DNA of 64,000 nucleotides from Caprella mutica (Eukaryota > Arthropoda > Malacostraca > Amphipoda > Caprellidae), in the NCBI GenBank assembly GCA_947561585.1, contig CANNZV010001627.1, positions 62,001-126,000 on the forward strand. The letters run 5' to 3'. The first letter of the stretch is position 1. Every line of letters starts with the position of its first letter. The notes under the pieces are model-generated. The model searched no databases and was not told where the DNA came from. It saw only the letters and a list, made by a program, of their open reading frames with translations. The translations under genes and the position numbers were made by a program. Positions 34,101 through 44,582 of the stretch are shown here, in pieces.

Positions 34101-37100
34101 GCTTCTATGTATAGTATATGTAAATATCTTTTGAATCCATCAGAAAATTGGAAAGTTATGAACGTTTATGTATTTTGAAGGCATTTTAACTGTCCATCGC
34201 TTAATTGCAGCTCTGTGAAAAGGCCAAAAATAATGGGCGATTAACTTTTACCGAGAGGGTAAAAATTGTAGCAGGTCCTGCAGAATGGAGGACTCTTCTA
34301 TATTTAGCTTTATAACTTGGAAGGGTTGAGAGAACAATAGTTTGAGTGAAAAACTATTCTTTTGTGGAAAATCTCTATACAAACCCATGGAGAGATGAGG
34401 GTTCGAGTAAAAGAATTTCCCCTCGAAATATGCGAAAAATACGCAGACAGGTCATAAGGCAGCTATATGACAATAGGGCCTCCATTTTTGACAAAGCTGT
34501 CATTGGTCTTACGTCAAAACAGTCCTGACGTAATGTCTCAAATAAAAAAGTCGGAAAGCTCAATGGGGCTTAAGACCAGAGAACAAGGCAATCATGTCAT
34601 GAGAGTCTCTCACTTGATGCCCAGAGATGTGAGGAAAGAAGTTGTAACCCTTAAAGCATGAGATTGTGCGAAGTAATGCAAAAAATCATCTTTTGCCAAC
34701 GAGATAATTGCAAACTATTAGGCCAAGAGAACAAGTACTCAAAAAAAGAGGCAATGTAGGATTGGATTGTTAGGTTTACACCCTCTGGTTCTCGGAAAGA
34801 GCCAATTAACGTTTCACCAATGATGCCCGCTTAAAATATAAAGCCACAGCCTTCTTGTTGACGACGAAACCATTGTGGATAAACAGCTCCAGTAGGATCC
34901 AAACTTAAACCCATCCATCCAGACAATCAAGGGTGGCTCTTTCCTCATCTGTTAAAAGAACAAGCAGGAAGTTTGTTTTCATATAATTCTGAGTACATCT
35001 AATGCCTTTTTCCTTTTGGGTCTTGTCCATAGGAGGCCTGGAAATAAGCTCCACGTTCCTTGTTGTCTCATTTAAGACACTCTTTGGACGAATAACCAAT
35101 GAGAGCCTTGTCGAAAATGGAGGCACTAGTGTTATTTAGCTGCATAATATAACATGCCTGGGTAGTTTTCGCATATTTCGAGGGGAAAAAGCTTCTCCTC
35201 GTACCCTCATCTCTCCTTAGGTTGGTGTCGGGATCTTCCACAATAGAAACTATGTTTCTCTTAACCCTCCCAAATTCATTAGCTAAATATAGAAGAGTCA
35301 TCCCTTCTGCAGGACCTGTTACAATTTTTACCCTCTTGGTAGAAGTTAATCGTCCATTTTTTGGCCTTTTCACAGAGCTGCAATAAAGCGATGGACAGTT
35401 AAAATGCCTTCAAAATACATAAACGTTCATAACTTTCCAATTTTCACAATGATTCAAAAAATATTTCAGCAAGATACTAACATAGAAGCAATCTTCCAGT
35501 GACCAAAGTTTCACTACTGTACGATCAATATTATTAAAATTATTCACAAAATAGTGATCTGCAATAAAGCGATGGACGCAGTTTAGTTAGATTGTTAGAA
35601 CATGTTTGTACTTGTTGGAACATGCTTGTATTTGTTGGAACATGTTTGTACTTGTCGGAACATGCTTGTATTTGTTGGAACATGTTTGTACTTGTCGGAA
35701 CATGCTTGTATTTGTTGGAACATGTTTGTACTTGTCGGAACATGCTTGTATTTGTTGGAACATGTTTGTACTTGTTGGAACATGCTTGTACTTGTTAGAA
35801 CATGCTTGTATTTGTTGAAACATGTTTGTACTTGTTGGAACATGCTTGTACTTGTTAGAACATGCTTGTATTTGTTGGAACATGTTTGTACTTGTCGGAA
35901 CATGCTTGTATTTGTTGGAACATGTTTGTACTTGTTGGAACATGCTTGTACTTGTTAGAACATGCTTGTATTTGTTGGAACATGTTTGTACTTGTTGGAA
36001 CATGCTTGTACTTGTTAGAACATGTTTGTACTTGTTGGAACATGCTTGTATTTGTTGGAACATGTTTGTACTTGTTGGAACATTCTTGTACTTGTTGGAA
36101 CATGTTTGTAAACAAGTTCCAACGCGTTCAAACAAGTTTCAACGCGTTTCAACACTCCATAATAGTCCCGGAGTAGCTTTTCTGTGTTCATTTACACTGT
36201 CATCATAGTAAGATTGACTCAAAAAAAACCTTGGTAAGTGACTATATTCACGAAGTAGCTTTTCTGTATCCATGTCCACAGTCACCGACGGTGGTAGGTG
36301 ACTTTGTTGAATTAGTTACTTTCGTTTCTGACTTCTTTTTCGAGGTCCCTTGTATTTTTTTTTTGCGGTACCTATATTGATTAATGATTATAACAAACAT
36401 TAAACACCTCTAATAATAATAAAAGTAACTCAAATATCCTTAGCATTTACCGTAGATTTATTTGAATCAATTTGGTAATAATTATAATATCAAATTGTTT
36501 TATATGATGTATTGAAATTTAGCAAAATATATATTGGATCAAATCCTATAATAATTTAATAAAAAAAAGAATACAGTTTTGAAATAGTGAAAGAATAAAG
36601 TATATTCAATAGACAGATTTTCAAAAATAATCTAAATTTTTTATTATAAAATGATATCATTCCATTAAAATTAATTATTATATTGAATAGTATTTATAAT
36701 AGTCATAGTACTTACAATTAAAATGATTCTTTATTGTACAAATTTTTTCCTCAATTTTTCAGGAATCTGAAGACATCAGTCGCAAAAGTAGCTTCTCAAG
36801 CATAGATTCTGAAGTAAGTTTGATATTCAGTCTCGTTGTTATTATTAATTTGTGATGTTTTTGTCATTAATTTAACATTAAATATAACTTTAATGTAGGT
36901 ATTATTATTAGGTATTACGGAATTTCATATTTCGTTTGATTTTAAATACCGTACAAATTTATTCAAAATAAAAGAAACCTTAGGGTTAAAGGTTATAAAT
37001 AGTATTAACAAACAGAAGTTAAGTCAGTATTATTTAGAACTTATAAATAATACTAACTGAATACTAGCATATAAACATATAAGATTATCTACTTTTTTCT

Positions 37101-40100
37101 TTATTTTTGAACCATCCTCCTTCCCAGGCAAGAAGGATTTATTCCTGGGTTACTGAAAGAATATCCCAGGAATAGAACCTTCTTGCCTGAGGTATCCCCT
37201 TAATATTGAAGGAATAAATCCATCTTGCCTAGTATATTCCCTTAATATCCTAGGAATAGATCCATCTTGCCTGGGATATTCCCTTAATATCCTAGGAATA
37301 AATCCATCTTGCCAGGGAATTAATTTCCTATTTTTTCAGAATCGCACCAAGCAGCTGATTGCCAACCTGTCCCACACTGAAGATGACTCTGTACAGCTAC
37401 AAGCGGCCACTGAAATACGGACCAGAGTGTCGGACCAACCTTACGCTCCTATTGACGAGTTCGTGGACGCGGGGGTAGTGCCCTCTTTGATAGACTTACT
37501 GCACTTGAATTACGATAAAAGGTGAGGGGGGGGGGGGGGGGGGGGGGGGGGGGAGAGGAGGAGGGTACTTTGAAATAAACCCTAAGATATACGTTATAAT
37601 GTATTATTAATTAAAATATACAACTAATTGAAATATACCACTAATGTAAATATACCATTAATTGAAATATACAATTAATTGAAATATACTATTAATTGAA
37701 ATATACCATTAATTGAAATATACCATTAATTGAAATATACTATTAATTGAAATATACTATTAATTGAAATGTACTACTAACGATAATATACATCAAACGT
37801 AAATTCTATATTACATTTCTAGAAAACTATAGTAAAATAACAATAATATTTCGGTGCTGGTGCAATGAAACCTTTTTCAACGATCTTCTTTAAATCTCTA
37901 AAATCGTACTTGTGATAACCTTTATAAGTTACGATGCATCGTAAAGTTAAATTAATTTCTGAGTAAAAATGGCTACCTTTTTGACTTTGTATTTTCCAGT
38001 CCCGAGTTGCAAGTCGAATCCCTGTGGGCCCCTGACCAACATAGCAGCTGGTACAACTAGTAACACTATGTCCGTCATAGGTGAGTGCATCATTTCTTAC
38101 ATTCAACTGTATATATATTTCTTTTACAATCATTTTTAATGTCTCAGAATTTTTTTTTATATATCATATTTTAATTATGTATATGTATATAACAGTTTCA
38201 CAATAAAAAAACAATTACAATTAGTCCTATAGCTGATAAATTAAATATTAGTTAATTAATTGTTTTATTTTGACTTTACTTTTCTACTATTGTATAATTT
38301 TTAACTTGCAATAAATATTCAATTATTTAGAAGGGTTAAAATTAATTGAATTAGGTAAAACAATTGTAATTTAAAGAAAATATACCTATTTTATTACTAA
38401 ATCGGAATTATTGATAATTCAGAAGTGGTAGCTGATTTTTTTCCTCACGGAGTCAATTTCCTTTCTAAGTGCTGCTTCAAGGGTCCTTGTTCTTTTTATA
38501 TCAGTGATAGGACCAGGAGTCGTTAAAAGTCAAAACAGAGGTTAAACACCTTTAATTAAAGTAACTAAAATATGATTAGCATTTACCGTAGATTTATTTC
38601 GAATAATTTGTAACTTATTACAATATAAAATTGCTTTTGGTTCAGTGAAGACGGTACTAAAACTCTTATAATGTACGTACATTAAATAAATTATTAGTCC
38701 AATACAATAAAACAATATAGTATAATGAAAAGAAAACTTTAATCCCCTTATAAAGATTTTTCCTACTACCCCTTTTTATTGGCAGATGCTGACGGTATTC
38801 CACCCATCAAGCGACTCTTGGCATCTAAGAATGAGGCAGTGTCCACACAGGCACTCTGGGCCATCAGTAACATTATTGGTGAGAGAGCATCTTTTTAGTT
38901 ACTCTATTCATTCATCCCTTTCGCTACCGTTGGGCTAATATGTCCCAAACAATCCGTATAAAGAGCGTTTAACGATGCCTATAAGACGATACCTAAGTTT
39001 CAGCGAAGGAAAACCTGTTCTTTCACAAAATAAATAGGTAGCGAATTAATTAAGCGTTAAATAACTCAACCAGAAATATTTCCCAAGCATTTTGTTTATT
39101 AAATTTCTCCCGGAAGACAAATCTTGAAGATATATTTTATTCAATTATTGAACTAGAATAGTTTTTATATATATTTGCTATATATAATCCGGAAATAAAA
39201 ACCAAGGACGTAGGAACACCAATATTTTAGAACGGAAAATAGGATTACCATAAAATAGGTTACATGTATTTTCTTTTTTGAATAGGGAATTCCGAACCTG
39301 AATCACAGAAGTAAAATTACACTTTTACACACCTAACTATGTCGATTTTTTTTTTTGGCAAAAAAAAAACAGATCGGAGGTCTGGGGTTCGATTCCCATT
39401 GCTTATAGATATATGTGAACTTTATATTCTTGCTCGAAAGTATCCCATAATCATTATAGTAATAATTTTTTTCTAATTTTTGTTGTCAGAACACTTTATT
39501 TATAAAGTTTTATTTGCTTTTTCTTTATCTTCGAGTCCCCTGTATTTTCCTTCCTACTAATTCGTTGTTAATTTCTTCACAGGGGACAGTATGGAGACTA
39601 GAGACAGAGCTGTGGAGGCTGGAGTGGTGCCTTCCATTGCTCAGATGATTTATAGGTACCAGTCCGTGAGTATGCAGTGAAATGATTAAAGGAAATAATA
39701 AAAATATTATTCAAATCAAATTATAAATTATATTATTTGTCTAAGAAAATTTTGTTTAGTAAATTTAAATAAATATATTATGAATTGATGTTTTATAATT
39801 CTATTCATCGATTAATAATTTTTATTTAGAAATATATGTTTTCTGTTTATTCTATTTTGAAAATAATTTATCTGTATTAAATTCTTGATGGGGAAGAAGT
39901 ACAATCTCATATATAAGATTTTTAAAAAGATATTCATGTTTCAGCATAAGCAATTTTTTAATTGGTATCCATGATTCATACAGGTATCATGGATACCAAT
40001 TAAGATAATCAGTTAAATTAACGTCCTGTTATATTAAAAATAATTCAACCAATAATAATTTATGAGATGCAAATGTTTGAAAAGTAAAACCAGTCGAATT

Positions 40101-42836
40101 GACTGGTAGTTCTAGTGATAAAAAATAACTTTTTTTCGTTTATTTTCTCTCCAAAATGTCACTACAGGCCGAGGCTCAGAGAATCATAGCCTGGACATTC
40201 AGCAACCTGATGAGGTACAAACCTAACAGGAAAATGACAGAGCAAGACAGGAGTACTACTTTCAAGGCCCTAGAACACTACCTAACAGTTGATGAGGACA
40301 CAGCTAAAGGTGAGATTATATTCGTTAGAATTGGCTAAATTTAAAATTATCATTAAAATAATAGGAAATTAATTGGTGGAGCCAAAAAACTTGGTGGGCA
40401 CTGTGTTTCAGTTCTGTAAATTCCAAAACCAGATAAATACTAAATACAATATTCAACTAAATGTATTCTTTACTGAATTTACACGGGGTGGAATATACGT
40501 ACCTAGAATCAAAATGCTTATAGGTTAATAAATCAATTAAAAGTTATGTACTTTTACTGACGAATTACAGTGAGATGAATTTTGAATGAGCATTAACAAA
40601 AACCGTGTCATAAACAAAAATTTTATCTACAAAATGATATTTAATAAAAATTATCTAGATGTGAGCTAAATTAGTTTTAATAAAATTATCTTGCTCTGAA
40701 TGAGTCAAAATTATTCATCCGGTAATTTATAAGAAAAAAATGAGCATCCGCTGATTAGTACAATATTCTACTTACCAGATGAACGAATTCTTCTCAACTC
40801 ACTTAATTTATTTACAATAATAAATTAAGGTTGGATCTAATTTATCAATTATATTTTTTGTTGCAGTGGATGCCGTGGTGGGTTTTGAGATGGCTTGCAA
40901 TGGCGATGACAATGAGATTCAGGAGGTTTTGGACACAGGAGTGCTGCCCACGCTAGTGGACTACTTAGAGGACCCTGATAGTAGACTGGTGAAGGCTTCC
41001 GTCAAGGCTGTGGGCAACATGCTCTCTGGAAACGATAAACAGGTACTTTAATGTGGAAAGTAGTAATAAATAATAAACTTTATTCAAAAACATAAAATTC
41101 ATTAGCAAATTCAACGTAAAATACAAATTTCCAAACCTTTAAAAAGTTTGCTACGGAACTTTTCAAAAAAAATCTAATTTAAACTTTTTTCATAGAGTGA
41201 GGGGACAAAACAATATGAAAATGAATTTAATATTAGCATAAGACTTGCTCGAAAAACTCTTATCTCATAGATAAGAATTTATAGAAGTGTTTCATTGACA
41301 TATGTTGTAATTTTTTTTTCTTTTATACTTGCATTGTGTTCTTCAATAAATATTATTATACAGTTATCCTTATCCTTACACATTGGAATATAATGAGTTT
41401 CACCCATATTAGTCAATATTATGTAGTTTGATATACGTATTTTGAGGCAAAAGCACTCAAAGTTCATAAAAAAACAGTTGAAAACACTTTCAACATAAAG
41501 AATATCCCAAACGATTTTCTTTTAACCAATATTATTTCATTAACTTATCTAAACTGGTTCTTAAGACCGACACAGTGATACAAGAAGAGGCTCTGCCCGT
41601 GCTTGTGAAGCTCCTCCACGACGATGACACGGACATTCAGAAGGAGGCAGCCTGGGCCCTCTCCAACGCTCTTGCGGGCACTCCCACCCAAGTGATGGAG
41701 GTGTTGGACTGCAATGTGCTGCCCATACTCGTAAAAATGCTAAATGATGTGAGTAGGAGGAAAAGATGAGAAGTATTAAATTTTTATGAAACGAATTAAG
41801 ATGAAAAGATTAGTTGCAATGGGTTTGTACGCGTTGAAACATGATTGAACACGCTGAAACATGATTGAATACTTTGGTTTATGAAAAGAATCTTCCAGTA
41901 GTGAAAGAATCATCTAAATTTTAATTTGATTATGGTTATTTATTTAGTTTATTATCGAAGCATAAAAGATATAATCTTTTTTCAGCCCGAAGTGACTGAT
42001 CCCGTAGGTAAAGAGATATGCTGGTGCATTGCAAATATTTGTTCTGCTGGCAACTCTGACGCAGTTGACGAAGTGGTTCTCAATAACTTCTTCCCCGTCA
42101 TGATGAACTACTACCGCAGAAATGAAAGAAACCACGCAGTGATGGACCTCAAGGATTTGATATTCACAGCCTCTGTTAATATGATGCAGGTATGAAGAAC
42201 TTATTTGAATAAGTTTGCATTTATCTCTGTGCTCATCGATGATACACAGTCAAAAATTAACGAATAATATAGTCACTGTAACAATTACTGTTTCATTTTA
42301 TATTATTTTTGAGCTATATAATTTTCCCTTCATGAACCGAAAGTAAAATTTAAATATTTACAAAAATACAAACAGTATTGGTTGGTAAGGTGTCTTAAGT
42401 AAATTGTGAGATTATTACACTAGCTTTAAAGAAAACATTTTAGATTTCACTTTCTAATCCACCATTTGTCGTAAAATTTTGGGTACAAGAATAATTGAAT
42501 TTTTTGGGGCTAGATGACTTTTTTAGTCATGAATAAAAAAAACATGATAGTATTTCGAAAAAGAAAAAACTATCTATATGCATACTCATTACTCAATGCT
42601 TACATATTATTTGAACACAGTGCAATGTATAGGATAGTTTTTTTATATATCTTCAATATAATAGGCATTCATCTAATTACATTCTCTTGCAGAAAACCAC
42701 AAAAGGCAATCATTTGAAGAACACTGTGAAGTACTCAGAGATGGACCTCTTCATCAACGCTCACTGCTCTGATTTGGTACTGGGAAAGGAGTTGCTCAGG
42801 CTGCTAAGAGTTAAAATGTTAGGGGAGAAGGAATAA
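31112..42836 (+). CDS. importin subunit alpha-like protein, paralog C (14 exons, one frameshift)
   Basis: Exons: 31112-31195, 32967-33080, 33411-33511, 33797-33935, 36763-36813, 37340-37521, 38000-38080, 38786-38878, 39583-39665, 40168-40309, 40867-41042, 41566-41748, 41986-42189, 42693-42836. All are GT-AG. The sum is 1777 nt, one more than a multiple of three. Without the extra base in exon 7 the product would be 591 aa; as given it stops at 38058-38060 after about 243 aa. Exon 2 encodes a basic AIRSRRARLEALTHQRK stretch, a plausible importin-beta-binding segment. ARM motifs include WAISN, WTFSN, WALSN and WCIAN; the fourth repeat has lost its Trp. The C-terminus (exon 14) is unlike A and B. 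Codon use is less AT-rich than in A and B. Either an assembly error in a working gene or a young pseudogene. Confidence 0.78.
31354..32932. repeat. 21-bp minisatellite, about 75 copies, intron 1 of gene C
   Basis: Unit contains GATAGCATCCATCC followed by AGTACTC. Variants (GATCGATCC, CATAGCTTCC, CGATTGTATCC) recur at fixed spacing: the block around 32288-32480 is repeated 210 bp later, giving a 10-unit higher-order repeat. The unit length is a multiple of three and lacks stops, so frames of hundreds of codons are open on both strands. These are not genes. Confidence 0.95.
34005..35587. mobile_element. palindromic Tc1/mariner-like element with inverted-duplicated transposase 5' ends
   Basis: Lies in intron 4 of gene C. 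The outer ends are inverse copies (AAACTGCGTCCATCGC at 34006 and its complement ending at 35586). The arms extend about 500 bp each. Both arms encode the same N-terminal part of a transposase: GRLTFTERVKIVAGPAEW on the plus strand near 34235 and GRLTSTKRVKIVTGPAEG on the minus strand near 35350. The minus arm runs on to LLTDEERATLDCLDGWV near 34905-34960, fitting the D-containing block of Tc/mariner enzymes. Stops are present and no complete DDE domain is seen. Confidence 0.7.
35597..36109. repeat. 20-bp minisatellite, about 25 copies, with 40-bp higher order
   Basis: Unit TGTTTGTACTTGTTGGAA plus a CA start, alternating with a TGCTTGTATTTGTTGGAA version. It begins a few bases after the palindromic element at 34005-35587, in intron 4 of gene C. 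Open frames over it are repeat products. Confidence 0.95.
36225..36330 (+). repeat. dispersed repeat R1 fragment, intron 4 of gene C
   Basis: CTTGGTAAGTGACTATATTC, GAAGTAGCTTTTCTGTATCC and ACGGTGGTAGGTGACTTTG match the other R1 copies. Confidence 0.6.
37125..37325. repeat. ~42-bp tandem repeat with palindromic unit, intron 5 of gene C
   Basis: About four copies built from CCATCTTGCCTGGGATATTC and CCTTAATATCCTAGGAAT. The first copy is inverted (GGCAAGAAGGATTTATTCC), allowing a hairpin just upstream of exon 6. Confidence 0.7.
37526..37553 (+). repeat. 28-nt G run at the donor of intron 6 of gene C
   Basis: The splice donor GTGAG is followed at once by an uninterrupted run of 28 G. Real or an assembly artefact; either way it sits four bases inside the intron. 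Confidence 0.85.
37590..37780. repeat. ~18-bp tandem repeat in intron 6 of gene C
   Basis: About 10 degenerate copies of ATTAATTGAAATATAC-like units. Confidence 0.75.
38000..38080 (+). other. exon 7 of gene C with a +1 frameshift
   Basis: The matching exon is 80 nt in both A (7470-7391) and B (26394-26315) but 81 nt here. The frame reads SPELQVESLWA, then breaks at GGGCCCC (38026-38032). Dropping one C restores LTNIAAG, the standard ARM-repeat continuation of W-A-L-T-N. Because both sides of the break lie within one exon, alternative splicing cannot repair it. Confidence 0.8.
39365..39405 (+). other. possible tRNA-derived SINE scrap (pol III B box)
   Basis: GGGGTTCGATTCCC contains the RNA polymerase III B-box pattern GGTTCGANNCC. 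No paired T-stem, anticodon arm or acceptor stem could be drawn, so it is not a tRNA gene. Confidence 0.3.
39961..40000. repeat. 40-bp palindrome, core of MITE family M1
   Basis: ATTGGTATCCATGAT and ATCATGGATACCAAT form the arms. The same core stands in the middle of several M1 elements at 52-57 kb, so this is probably a decayed copy in intron 9 of gene C. Confidence 0.6.
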
Positions 42837-44582
42837 GAATGGTATAATAAAATTGATTCTAGGTTTATTCCACGCTATGTAAATTCAGTAAAGTATACGG
42901 TATATTGTACTTAGTGTTAACCCGGTGTATAATTCATTTGGTTCAATTGGATTATTAATAAGATGTCATTTATAATTTATTTTGATGGTTGTTTTTCAAT
43001 GTTAGATGTTTCAATCGAATTTTAACTTTATTCTAGTCATTTTAGTGATATGTTATCGTATTAATCAATCTTATTCATTTTCAAACTGTAAATATTTTTT
43101 AATGTAAAAATTATCATATCCTGATTGCTTAAAATAATATATATGAAATTCATAGATACTCATTACTGTTAGGTAAATTTGCTTCCTTTACATATAAATT
43201 TTCAGGGTATTCAGACTACTATCCTATCATTTTTTCACATTTAGCCTATTTCATAATGAGATACTTTGCAAACCTAAAAATATACACTTCTACCGAATTA
43301 ACTGGTTCCGTATGGCAAATATATGTTGTATGAAACTCTTTAGAATTGAAAGTTGATTAGTTTACAATTAAAAAGAAGCTACATATTATATATGTTAATT
43401 TGTATCAAGTGTCCTTATATGTTAATATATTACGATTAGTCATGTCACATTTTTAAAAAATTATATATGTATGATATTTGATATGCAATAGTAAGGTATG
43501 TATTCATTAAACTTTTTATTAACATTCAATTAACAATAGATACAAATAAGACAGTGAACATGGTTTCCATCTACCAAGAATACTCGCGTTAAATCGATCA
43601 GAAACCTTTATAGTTCTGCATCTCGATTTCAGACCCTGATGGACAATAATAATTGTTACCACGCTGTTGAAGGAGTTAATGATCATTTTATCACTATGGT
43701 TTCGTATGGTTATTTAGCCCTAAGATGTAACAGATTGCATGAATTAAAGGAGGAGATGTAGAGATGGAAACTAAGTTTTAAATTTTGATGAATGGATGAT
43801 TAGCGTGAAAAACTAGTCGACTTTCTTTCCTTCTTCATAGAATAAGTTTCGAGAATAAGACCAGTTATTAAATTATATCGCCACCTATACCTACAGACTA
43901 TAACATCACAGAGGTATATAATAATTTAGGTGACTTGGGTCTATCAAACGATCACGTCTCTTTGAAGAAAAAGTTGAAGATTTTATTAAAGGAGTCAAGA
44001 TGCGAAACACGTTGTCATTTATTTGTGATTTGAATGGATTGACAGCAAAGAATCAATAGGTCATTGGTTATCTTTTTAATTGACCAAGTGCTACTGAACA
44101 AGCTGTATATGAAATAACAGTACTAATACTGTAAGTTACGAAGTACTCGAGTAATGAATTGGATCTGATTTATTCTACCTATACTAGAATGAATAAGAAA
44201 AACCACGGTACAATTTACCTCTCGACTAAATTCAATGTTCATAGTTCCTTAGCATGAGTCAATTATTTATAGTTTTAAATACAGAAGTGCAAATTTCAAC
44301 AGACATTATTTTAATAAATTAGGTATATTATCAGTTTGCTATGTTAATTTATCCGATAAATAGATAAAGTTGGCTGTCAACCTGTCAGAAATTAATTTTG
44401 TCCTAAAGTTATAGGGAGTGAGTCACAATGTCACGAGTGATTTACTAAGTTACTTACAGTCTACAGTCACTGTGAAGTATGTGATCTACAAGTATGACAC
44501 ATCAAAGAGAAAAAGTCCTCTATTTTGGCTTTTATTCTCAGTAAAATAGCTACATGTGAATATAGATAGGACTATAGGAGGA
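42837..44582. other. 3' flank of gene C and spacer, no gene seen
   Basis: An AATAAA at 42846-42851 lies only 10 nt after the stop of gene C; the real poly(A) signal may be further on. The rest is AT-rich without recognisable coding sequence or repeats. Confidence 0.4.

Noticed and set aside
35540..36208. Cys-rich repeat frames on both strands (CTCWNML-like, NKYKHVPTS-like)
   Set aside because: Product of the 20-bp tandem repeat; several overlapping frames are open on both strands and none has gene context.
37819..38133. 104-codon minus-strand frame over exon 7 of gene C
   Set aside because: Shadow of the plus-strand exon; the conserved ARM sequence is on the plus strand.
39365..39405. Candidate tRNA gene
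   Set aside because: Only the B-box stretch fits; no T-stem pairing beyond three bases, no anticodon or acceptor stem.
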